Source: JAMXLO01 sp963819855
Lineage (GTDB): Bacteria > Pseudomonadota > Alphaproteobacteria > Acetobacterales > Acetobacteraceae
DNA: 64,000 nucleotides
Assembly: GCA_963819855.1 (NCBI GenBank)
Contig: CAWFYC010000014.1
Location: 186,001-250,000, forward strand
Direction: 5' to 3'
The notes beneath the pieces were generated by a model. It worked only from the letters and a program-made list of their open reading frames with translations. It ran no database searches and was not told the origin of the DNA. Shown one piece after another: positions 1 through 6,426 of the stretch (its first letter is position 1; every line of letters starts with the position of its first letter). A program made the translations under genes and the position numbers.

Positions 1-1
1 C

Positions 2-1192
2 TATCATTACGACGCAGAGAAGACGTTCAAGTACAACAACATCGAGCAAGGCAACCGCAATCCGCTGGTGCAGAAGGGCACTGCCGATGGGCTGAAGACC
101 GGCCACACCGAGGCTGGCGGCTATGGCCTGGTGGCCAGCGGCAAGCGCGGCGAGCGGCGGGTGATCGTGGTGCTGAACGGGCTCGAGTTCATGCATCAGC
201 GCGCCGAGGAGGGCGAGCGGATGATGGACTGGGCGTTCGCGAATTTCGAGGATGTCACGCTGTTCGCCGCCGGCGACGTGATCGAGCGGGTTCCGGTGTG
301 GCTGGGCACAGCGCCGACCGTGCCGCTGGTCGGCGGGCGCGACCTGGCGGTGACGATGCCGCGCAGCTGGCGCAAGAACGCGTCGGTGAAGCTGAGCTAC
401 GACGCGCCGATCCGTGCACCGGTGGCGAAGGGCACGACGCTCGGCAAGCTGGTGGTGGCGGGACAGGGCGTGCCGGACATGGAGGTGCCGCTGCTGGCCG
501 GCGAGGATGTCGGCAGGTTGAGCATGCCGGGGCGCGCGATGGCGGTGCTGTCGCATTATGTGACGGGTGGCGTCAGGCACTTCATCACGCTCGAAGGCGG
601 CGAGGGGGCCGGAAAGTCGACACAGGCCCGGTTGCTGGCGGACGCACTGGTGGAGCTCGGTCTGCCGGTGCTGCGGACGCGCGAGCCCGGCGGTGCGCCG
701 GGTGCCGAGGTTCTACGCCGTCTGCTGCTCGGCGGCTCGGTGGACTGGTCCGCGCCGGCCGAGACGCTGTTGCACTTCGCTGCCCGCGCCGAGCACGTGG
801 AGAAGAGCATCTGCCCGGCGCTGGCCGCCGGCATGTGGGTGGTCTGCGACCGCTTCTACGATTCCACCATGGCTTATCAGGGCTACGGTCAGGGCGCTGA
901 CCGGACCATGATCGCGACCCTGATCGGGCTGCTCGGCGTCGTTCCCGATGTCACACTGGTGCTCGATGTGAGCGACGCGGTGGCGGTCGCACGGCAGATG
1001 CAGCGTGGTGCCGATGCTGATCGCTACGAACGGCTCGACGCCTTGTTCCACGCCCGGGTGAACCAGGGCTTTCGCGACATCGCCGCGGCAGCGCCGGAAC
1101 GCTGCGCGCTGATCGCGGCCGATGGTTCCGTGGCAGAGGTGCACGCCGCCATCATGCAGGCGCTGCGCGCGCGGTTGGCGCTGCCGAATTAG
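2..1192 (+). CDS. PBP5-type D-Ala-D-Ala carboxypeptidase (3' part) read in frame into thymidylate kinase
   Basis: The frame is open at the left window edge, so only the C-terminal part of the carboxypeptidase is visible. The KTG box (KTGHT) lies at nt 95-109, followed by the GYGLVASG strand typical of the penicillin-binding fold and then the PBP5 C-terminal beta domain, ending near nt 570 (PGRAMAVLSHYV). DacA enzymes trim the terminal D-Ala from peptidoglycan pentapeptides in the periplasm. No stop follows. The same frame continues through a full dTMP kinase to the TAG at 1190. Adjacent dacA and tmk genes are familiar in alphaproteobacteria, but they are normally separate. Either this is a true fusion, which would place a kinase behind an exported enzyme, or the dacA stop was lost and tmk is still translated from its own start. 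Confidence 0.75.
   Translation, partial: YHYDAEKTFKYNNIEQGNRNPLVQKGTADGLKTGHTEAGGYGLVASGKRGERRVIVVLNGLEFMHQRAEEGERMMDWAFANFEDVTLFAAGDVIERVPVWLGTAPTVPLVGGRDLAVTMPRSWRKNASVKLSYDAPIRAPVAKGTTLGKLVVAGQGVPDMEVPLLAGEDVGRLSMPGRAMAVLSHYVTGGVRHFITLEGGEGAGKSTQARLLADALVELGLPVLRTREPGGAPGAEVLRRLLLGGSVDWSAPAETLLHFAARAEHVEKSICPALAAGMWVVCDRFYDSTMAYQGYGQGADRTMIATLIGLLGVVPDVTLVLDVSDAVAVARQMQRGADADRYERLDALFHARVNQGFRDIAAAAPERCALIAADGSVAEVHAAIMQALRARLALPN
560..1192 (+). CDS. tmk: Thymidylate (dTMP) kinase
   Basis: Phosphorylates dTMP to dTDP with ATP in the cytoplasm for DNA synthesis. The P-loop GGEGAGKST starts about 12 residues in. REPGG follows (dTMP/Mg region), then CDRFYDSTMAYQG (DR-Y/F motif) and an Arg-rich LID (RGADADRYER). 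From GTG 560 the protein is 210 aa, exactly the usual size of a free-standing Tmk, so this is the likely ancestral start. An ATG two bases upstream is useless because TGA follows it directly. There is no in-frame stop between the upstream carboxypeptidase and this start. The TAG stop at 1190-1192 is made of a TA target plus the first G of the downstream MITE-like element, so the native 3' end may have been slightly altered. Confidence 0.88.
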   Translation: MTGGVRHFITLEGGEGAGKSTQARLLADALVELGLPVLRTREPGGAPGAEVLRRLLLGGSVDWSAPAETLLHFAARAEHVEKSICPALAAGMWVVCDRFYDSTMAYQGYGQGADRTMIATLIGLLGVVPDVTLVLDVSDAVAVARQMQRGADADRYERLDALFHARVNQGFRDIAAAAPERCALIAADGSVAEVHAAIMQALRARLALPN

Positions 1193-1300
1193 AGCAGTTT
1201 CAGGCAAAGTAGAATCGCTACGCCACGATGGGTTTCGCTGCGCTCTACCCATCCTACAAGTTGGCGCGCGCGCGTTGCGGGATGATGGGTTTCGCTGCGA
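1192..1300. repeat. MITE-like element, copy A, left part
   Basis: Starts directly after a TA (1190-1191) with GAGCAGTTTCAGGC. It continues with GATGGGTTTCGCTGCGCTC and a TACCCATCCTAC arm, matching in reverse orientation the intact elements at 22.35 and 57.29 kb. The second arm is degenerate (another GATGGGTTTCGCTGCG at about 1282). The rest of the element resumes near 2146, beyond a transposase remnant, so copy A appears split. Confidence 0.7.
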
Positions 1301-1352
1301 GACTGGCCAAGCATCAGTACCACCGGCCTCTGCGCTGGGTACGATTCGTTGC

Positions 1353-2189
1353 ATGACGATTCGCCGGTTCAAGAGTGGAGTGTGCCGCGAGCAGGGCAGC
1401 CTGCTGCCGCCGCGTGTGGATGATTACGTTGGCCCGGACAACCCGGTTCGTGTGATCGCGGCGTATGTTGGCACGCTGGATGTTGCGGCGCTGGGTTTCC
1501 GCCATGCCGATCGCGAGGTTGGTGCGGGCCAGCCGCCGTATGACCCGGCCGATCTGCTGGGATTGTATCTGTATGGCTACCTGAACCAGGTGCGTTCGTC
1601 GCGGCGACTGGAGCGCGAGGCGCGGCGCAACGTGGAGGTGATGTGGCTGCTGAAGGGTCTGGTGCCGTGCTACCGGACGATCGGCGAGTTCCGCAAGGAC
1701 AACGCCGCGGCACTGCAGGCGGCGAACCGAGGTTTTGTGCGGACGCTGCATGAGCTCGAGCTGCTGAGCGGCGATGTGGTGGCGATCGACGGGGCGTTCT
1801 TCCATGGCGATGCGAGCAAGGCGAGCATCGTGACGGGGCGGCGGCTGGCGGAGCAGCTTGCGGCGCTGGATCAGACGATCGAGGCCTACGGCGTGGCGCT
1901 GGATGCGAACGACGCGGCGGAGGATGCGACGGCGGTGGAGCCGTCCGGCGCGGTGGCGGATCGTTTGGCGGCGCTGGAGGCGAAGCGGGCGGCGGCGCAG
2001 GCGGCGCTGGATCGGCTGGCGGCCAGTGGCGAGACGCAGCTGTCTCGGACCGACCCCGATGCACGGCTGCTGTCGAAGGCCGGGCAGACGGTGGCGGGCT
2101 ACAACGTGCAGGTTGCGGTGGATGCGAAGCACAAGCTGATCGTGGCGAAACCCATCGTGCCATCTGATCGCACGAGTTTCCTGGCCTAG
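1353..2189 (+). pseudogene. IS1182-type (IS5 superfamily) transposase remnant, C-terminus missing
   Basis: The 278-codon frame has the N-terminal features of IS1182/DUF772 transposases: YDPADLLGLYLYGYL, the SSRRLERE helix, YRTIGEFRKDN, and the first catalytic Asp region VVAIDGAFFHGDASK. It ends shortly after GYNVQVAVDAKHKLIV, where full-length proteins continue with the second Asp/Glu half (about 470 aa in total). After about nt 2146 the reading frame runs into repeat sequence resembling the right side of the MITE, and its TAG stop (2187-2189) is TA plus the first base of the IS630 element. No C-terminal half is found beyond the IS630 copy, so the gene is a dead fragment. Confidence 0.8.
2146..2186. 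repeat. MITE-like element, copy A, right fragment
   Basis: GCGAAACCCATCG followed by TGATCGCACGAGTTTCC matches the reverse complement of the start of the 22.35-kb element (ATGAGTTTCC side). It resumes the element interrupted after about 1300. The outermost bases are replaced by the IS630 copy that begins at 2189. Confidence 0.55.
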
Positions 2190-2201
2190 AGCATAACCGG
2201 A

Positions 2202-3142
2202 TCAGTTTTGGTCATAGCCTGCATGCCTGAGGTAGTTGGCGCATTCGGCTGGGCTGAACTGCTGGAGGAGTGCTCCGATGCGGTGCCAGACGGCGGCGAT
2301 GGATCGTTCGTCTGCTTTGCGGAGCAGGGTCTTGAGTTTGGCAAAGACCGTCTCGATCGGGTTTAGGTCCGGGCTGTAGGGCGGCAGGAACAGCAGGTGC
2401 GCACCGGCATCTCGTATTGCCCGGCGGACGGCGACGCCTTTGTGGCTGCCCAGGTTGTCGAGCACGACGATGTCGCCAGGCCGCAGGGTTGGCACAAGGA
2501 ACTGTGTCACCCATGCCAGGAACAGGCAGCCGTTGATGGCACCGTCGAACACGCAGGGTGCAACGAGGCCGTCGGAGCGCAAGGCGGCCACGAACGTCAT
2601 GGTGGTCCAGCGCGCGTGTGGCACAGAGGCGACCAGACGCTGTCCGCGCAAGGCGCGACCATGGGTGCGGGTCATGTTGGTCTTTGCCCAGGTTTCGTCG
2701 ACGAAAACCAAGCGCGCCGGGTCAACGCGGTGCTGGTGGCGCTTCCACCGCTCGCGCTTGCGGTCGACGTCGGGACGGTCCTGCTCGGTGGCGCAGGCTT
2801 TTTTTTAAAGGTGAGCCGTTCCTCACGCAGGAAGCGCCACACCGCATCGTAGCTGACCTTGGTGCCGCGCTCGGCCAGTTCGGCCCGCAGCGCCTGCCCT
2901 GTCAGGTCAGGTGCCGCCGCAATCCGTGCCAGCAGCCAGTCGCGCTCACCGAGAAGGGCGAAGCGACGTCGCCCACCCATCGGCTTGGCGGCCTGCTTGC
3001 CTGTGGCACGGTAATCCTTCACCCACAGGATCACCGTCGCTTTGCCGACGTTGAGCAGCTGCGCAACCGCGCGGCGGGACTGACCCGCCTCAACCAGCGC
3101 AATTGCTCGCTGGCGAAGATCAGATGAGTAGGGCTTCGGCAC
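2202..3142 (-). CDS. IS630-family transposase, made by -1 frameshifting of two overlapping frames
   Basis: The first frame (from ATG 3142) encodes about 110 residues with a helix-turn-helix (RRAVAQLLNVGKATVILWV) and a linker ending in ERLTFKKK. The second frame, one base back, carries the DDE domain: VFVDETWAKT (first Asp), VVLDNLGSHKG (second Asp) and LNPIETVFAKLK (Glu). The join lies at a run of eight A followed by G on the coding strand, a classic slippery site. Fusion there gives a protein of about 313 aa, the normal IS630 size. All three catalytic residues are present, so the element may still be active. Confidence 0.88.
2799..2810 (-). other. Programmed -1 ribosomal frameshift site in the IS630 transposase
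   Basis: On the coding strand the sequence is C-TTT-AAAAAAAA-G. Reading TTT AAA AAA AAG stays in the first frame; slipping back one base gives AAA GCC TGC and enters the catalytic frame (KACATEQD). A homopolymeric A run at this place is a known control of IS630 transposase production. Confidence 0.75.
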
Positions 3143-3231
3143 TCGCTGCTGGCCTCCAACCCAGCCAGCAGCTTGAATCAGATTTCACCCCGCGCCGGAA
3201 TACTCACGACTCAATTCGATCCGGTTATGCT

Positions 3232-4407
3232 CTAGCGCTCCCGCTCCACATACCCATCCCGCGTCTGCGGCAGCTTCCAGCCCAGCACCCTTCCGGCGAC
3301 GAAGTTCCGCAGCACCTGCACCGTGCCGCCGCCGATGGTGAACATCCGCGCGTCGCGCGCCATCCGCTCCATCGGGTAGTCGCGCGAGTAGCCACGCGCG
3401 CCGAACATCTGCACGGCGTCGTTGGTCACCTTGATCGCCATCTCTGACGCGAACACCTTCGCCTGCGCCGCCAGCAGCGGATCGGGAAACGGATCGGCGC
3501 TCGCCGCGGCGCGATACACCGCCAGCCGCGCCGCGTTGAGCTGGATTGCCATGTCGGCGAGCATCCATTGCAGCCCCTGGAACTCGCCGATCGGCCGGCC
3601 GAACTGGTGTCGCTCCTTGGCAAAAGCGGTCGCCGCCTCGAACGCGCCCTGCGCCAAGCCGAGGGCCACTGTCGCGGCACCGACACGCTGGCTATTGTAG
3701 GCGTTCATCAGGTCGGCGAAGCCGAGCAGCCGGCCCTCCGGCGACTGCAACACCATCTCGTCCGGCACTTCCAGGTTTTCGAAACGGATCTCGGTCTCCG
3801 GTATGCCGCGTAACCCCATCGTCGGCTCGCGCTTGCCGATCACCAGTCCTTTCGCCGCCTCGCGCACCGCGAGGAAGCCGGCGATGCCGTCGGGCGTGCG
3901 CGCGAAGATCAGGTGCAGCTTCGATACGCCGCCGCCGGTGATCCAGTGCTTGCGCCCGTTCAGCAGCCAGTAGCCGTTGCGCCGGTCGGCGCGCGTGGTC
4001 ATGTCGGTGGCCGCCGAGCCCGCCTCGGGCTCGGTGATGCAGATCGCCGGCTTGTCGCCTTCCAACACGAGCCGCGCGGCAAGCTGCTTCTGCGCCTCTC
4101 TGCCGTACTGCATCACCGCCGAGATCGCGCCCATGTTGGTCTCGACCGCGATGCGGCCGGTGACGCCGCAGACGCGCGCCATCTCCTCGATGATCACCAC
4201 CGCATCGAGGAAGCTGCCGCCGCCGCCGCCGTATTCGCGCGGGATGGTGTAGCCGAGCAGCCCGGCCTCGCGCAGTGCCGCGACATTGTCCCATGGGTAC
4301 GCTTCCGTGCGGTCCACCTCGGCCGCGCGCGGTGCAATCGCCGCATCGGCAATGCGCCGTGCCGTCTGTTGCAGCTCCTGCGCGGCGGGCGGGAGTTCGA
4401 ACAGCAT
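3232..4407 (-). CDS. Acyl-CoA dehydrogenase family protein
   Basis: FAD-dependent alpha,beta-desaturase of acyl-CoA thioesters, 391 aa, the normal family length. The N-terminal helical domain starts MLFELPPAAQELQ. The middle domain has the signature CITEPEAGSAATDM and the strand WLLNGRKHWITG. The C-terminal domain has ERHQFGRPIGEFQ and MFGARGYSRDYPMER. At the usual catalytic Glu of the YEGT motif it reads TIGGGTVQVLRN, so the base must lie elsewhere, as in several ACAD subfamilies. The start at 4407 is chosen because residues upstream in this frame are antisense to soxA and unlike the family. The stop codon is TA plus the last IS630 base. Substrate unknown; no CoA ligase or ETF is nearby. Confidence 0.88.
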   Translation of the reverse strand: MLFELPPAAQELQQTARRIADAAIAPRAAEVDRTEAYPWDNVAALREAGLLGYTIPREYGGGGGSFLDAVVIIEEMARVCGVTGRIAVETNMGAISAVMQYGREAQKQLAARLVLEGDKPAICITEPEAGSAATDMTTRADRRNGYWLLNGRKHWITGGGVSKLHLIFARTPDGIAGFLAVREAAKGLVIGKREPTMGLRGIPETEIRFENLEVPDEMVLQSPEGRLLGFADLMNAYNSQRVGAATVALGLAQGAFEAATAFAKERHQFGRPIGEFQGLQWMLADMAIQLNAARLAVYRAAASADPFPDPLLAAQAKVFASEMAIKVTNDAVQMFGARGYSRDYPMERMARDARMFTIGGGTVQVLRNFVAGRVLGWKLPQTRDGYVERER

Positions 4408-4477
4408 TGGCTTGGGTTCCTTGGTGCTTCGCTCGGCGTAGCTAACTTTGCTTTGCACATGGATATTACCGCGTCCG

Positions 4478-5224
4478 TCAGGGACGAACAGCCGGGGTCT
4501 CCACGGCCAGGCCGTTCGCCCGCGCGCCGAGGTAAAGCTCCAGGTCCACCAGGTCCAACGAATCAACGGCGAACGGTTCGGCCCGCACGCCCGTCGTGCA
4601 GTTGCGAATACGGCGTTCGAGCGCGCCGAGTCCCTGCCATTCCAGTCGATATTCCGGGTAACCGTTCGGATGTCCTTGCGGAATGACGCTGCCGGCCAGC
4701 CGCTGTCCGGCCAGATCGTCATGGCACTGCGCGCAGGAGAGATTGAACTGGCCCTGCCGCAGGTTGAACAGCGCCTTGCCGGCCTCGTAGAACGGTCGCG
4801 CCGGACCATCGACCGCGACCGCCATCGGCAGTCCGCGCGACTGAAGCCCGACAAACGCGGTCAGTCCGAGCATCGCATCGCTGTCTGGCGCCAGCGGCGT
4901 TGCCCCCTGTCGCTCGACGCGGCACTGCTCGATGCGCTGCGCGAGCGTGATCGGCCGGCCGATCCGCGCATCGAACAGCGGGTAACGCGTTGCCACGCCG
5001 CGCATGGTGACCGATGCCGCGCCATGGCAGTCCGCGCAACTGCGTCCGGCGCTCCCGGTGCGCTCATCCCACATCGCTTTGCCTTGCTGCACCCACAGGA
5101 AGCCCGGATTGCTCGCATCATCGTCCTGCATGGCGCGCGTTTCCGGGCTGGCATCCTGGTAGCCGGAATGTTTGTCCCCCGCCGCCATCACCAGCAGGGC
5201 GGCCAGCGCGAGCCGCCAGATCAT
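4478..5224 (-). CDS. soxA: SoxA, diheme cytochrome c of the SoxXA thiosulfate-oxidising complex
   Basis: SoxXA joins thiosulfate to the SoxY cysteine in the periplasm and passes the electrons to small cytochromes. An N-terminal export signal is present (MIWRLALAALLVMAAG). Two heme motifs are visible, CADCH at residues 63-67 and CAQCH at 164-168. The Cys of RRIRNC (about 209) corresponds to the conserved cysteine ligand/active-site residue of SoxA. Length 248 aa is typical. The start overlaps the end of soxZ by 4 bp (ATGA), so the two are coupled. It is the last Sox gene of a minus-strand operon; acyl-CoA dehydrogenase follows after 70 bp. Confidence 0.92.
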   Translation of the reverse strand: MIWRLALAALLVMAAGDKHSGYQDASPETRAMQDDDASNPGFLWVQQGKAMWDERTGSAGRSCADCHGAASVTMRGVATRYPLFDARIGRPITLAQRIEQCRVERQGATPLAPDSDAMLGLTAFVGLQSRGLPMAVAVDGPARPFYEAGKALFNLRQGQFNLSCAQCHDDLAGQRLAGSVIPQGHPNGYPEYRLEWQGLGALERRIRNCTTGVRAEPFAVDSLDLVDLELYLGARANGLAVETPAVRP

Positions 5225-5544
5225 TCGACCGTGACGCTCGCCGTCTCGGTCTGCACCACCCCGTGATCGTCGGTGAAGGTCATCGTCAGCGTGCCGCTTT
5301 CCTGCGCCGTGATGGCAAACGACAGGAACGGATTGGCGGCGATGGCCGGGAACAGATCGGCGCGCAGCACCTCCTCGTCGTTATAGTTACAGACGAAACT
5401 GTTGATAATGTCGCGCGGGATCGCCTGGCCCATGTCGTCGCGCCGCTGACCGCTCTCCATCGGATGCGAGATCAGCAGCTTGACGTCGAACGCCTCGCCT
5501 CGCTTCACCTGCTTCGGGACGTTGATCAGCACACGGACCATCAC
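5221..5544 (-). CDS. soxZ: SoxZ, sulfur-carrier scaffold protein
   Basis: A 107-aa single-domain beta-sandwich protein that pairs with SoxY to present carrier-bound sulfur intermediates in the periplasm. The recognisable core is VKRGEAFDVKLLISHPMESGQR and PRDIINSFVCNYN, and the C-terminus TFTDDHGVVQTETASV is typical. There is no signal peptide, which is normal because SoxZ is exported together with SoxY. It lies 4 bp downstream of soxY and overlaps soxA by 4 bp. Confidence 0.93.
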   Translation of the reverse strand: MMVRVLINVPKQVKRGEAFDVKLLISHPMESGQRRDDMGQAIPRDIINSFVCNYNDEEVLRADLFPAIAANPFLSFAITAQESGTLTMTFTDDHGVVQTETASVTVE

Positions 5545-5548
5545 ATCC

Positions 5549-5986
5549 TCAATTGTCTATACACGCGGCGAGCGTGACCAGCAGATCGACGCTGTCGCGC
5601 CAGCAACTGCCGTCGGCGAGCTTGGCGACCGCGATTACCGTCTGCGACGTGGCGAGCCGGATGCGCGTGGCGATACGCGGCGCACCGGCGCGCGGACCGA
5701 AGCGAACGCGCAGCACGTGTGGCAGCGGATTGCCTTCGGCGAACACGTCGATACTGCGCACGTCGCCGACCGGCGCATCGACGCTGACCGTCATGCCGAC
5801 GGAGTTGCCGTTCTCCACCATCACCGGCAGATCGAGTTTTACTCGAGCATCGTGCAGCGTGGCGTCGCCCACCAGTTCTGCGATCAGTGCTGCGACCTCC
5901 GCCGGCGTGGCGTGTGCCGGCCGGATCGGCGCCAGTGGCAGGATCAGCCCGCTGCCGGCCAGCACCAGAAAGCGACGGCGCATCAT
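5549..5986 (-). CDS. soxY: SoxY, thiosulfate carrier protein with atypical C-terminal arm
   Basis: Carries sulfur intermediates on a C-terminal cysteine. Export signal MMRRRFLVLAGSGLIL with a twin Arg, as is usual for SoxY. The carrier domain includes KLDLPVMVENGNSVGM and GNPLPHVLRVRFGP. Known SoxY proteins end in a flexible GGCGG arm; this one ends LAACIDN, so the Cys (residue 142) is present but the glycines around it are not. The 145-aa length is normal and the reading frame is uninterrupted. The start overlaps the soxX stop (ATGA). It may be a variant carrier with altered specificity rather than a broken gene. Confidence 0.85.
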   Translation of the reverse strand: MMRRRFLVLAGSGLILPLAPIRPAHATPAEVAALIAELVGDATLHDARVKLDLPVMVENGNSVGMTVSVDAPVGDVRSIDVFAEGNPLPHVLRVRFGPRAGAPRIATRIRLATSQTVIAVAKLADGSCWRDSVDLLVTLAACIDN

Positions 5987-6426
5987 GGCGCGCGCAGCGT
6001 GGTCAGGAATGCCACCACGTCCTCGATCTGCTGCCCGGTCAATGCCGGCCGGCCCTGCCATGCCTGTCCCACGCGGTTCAGCCCATCGACCACATAATAG
6101 GGCGGCATGGTCGTGTCCGGGTTCAGCTTTCTCGCATCGATCAGCCGCAGGCGGATTTGTCCCGTGCTGAGCCGCGAGCCGACGCCGTCGAGCGATGGCC
6201 CGATGGTGCCTTGCAGGTGCGGCGAGGGGAACGGGCCGGAATGACACAGCAGGCAGGCGCTGAGCTGGCGGTTCTCTACGATTTGCCGGCCGCGCGCGGC
6301 GTCGCCCGCTTGCGTCGTCAGCGGTGTGTCGATCGCATCGCTGGCGGCCGCGAGCATCACGCACCCGAGCAGCAGGGCGAGCGCATCAGCCGAACGTCTC
6401 GCCAGTGATCGTCTTGAACCAGGCAT
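5983..6426 (-). CDS. soxX: SoxX, monoheme cytochrome c of SoxXA
   Basis: Small periplasmic cytochrome c that partners SoxA. One heme motif, CLLCH, at residues 58-62, followed by GTIGPSLDGVGSR and a possible axial Met in TTMPPYY. The last helix, LTGQQIEDVVAFLTTL, is typical of class I cytochromes. The signal peptide spans about the first 30 residues. From this start it overlaps the flavoprotein gene by 41 bp; no better in-frame start is visible. The 3' end overlaps soxY by 4 bp. Confidence 0.88.
   Translation of the reverse strand: MPGSRRSLARRSADALALLLGCVMLAAASDAIDTPLTTQAGDAARGRQIVENRQLSACLLCHSGPFPSPHLQGTIGPSLDGVGSRLSTGQIRLRLIDARKLNPDTTMPPYYVVDGLNRVGQAWQGRPALTGQQIEDVVAFLTTLRAP

Larger units (their letters stand above)
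2189..3232 (-). mobile_element. Complete IS630-family insertion sequence with TA target duplication
   Basis: A 1044-bp element bounded by perfect 15-bp terminal inverted repeats, GAGCATAACCGGATC at 2189-2203 and its complement at 3218-3232. TA flanks both ends (2187-2188 and 3233-3234). TA duplication is the hallmark of IS630/Tc1-mariner elements. It encodes one transposase on the minus strand in two overlapping frames. It sits between the IS1182 remnant/MITE fragment and the 3' end of the acyl-CoA dehydrogenase gene. Confidence 0.9.

Noticed and set aside
1122..1352. Upstream extension of the IS1182-type transposase frame
   Set aside because: It runs through tmk and the MITE; the conserved transposase N-terminus begins at ATG 1353.
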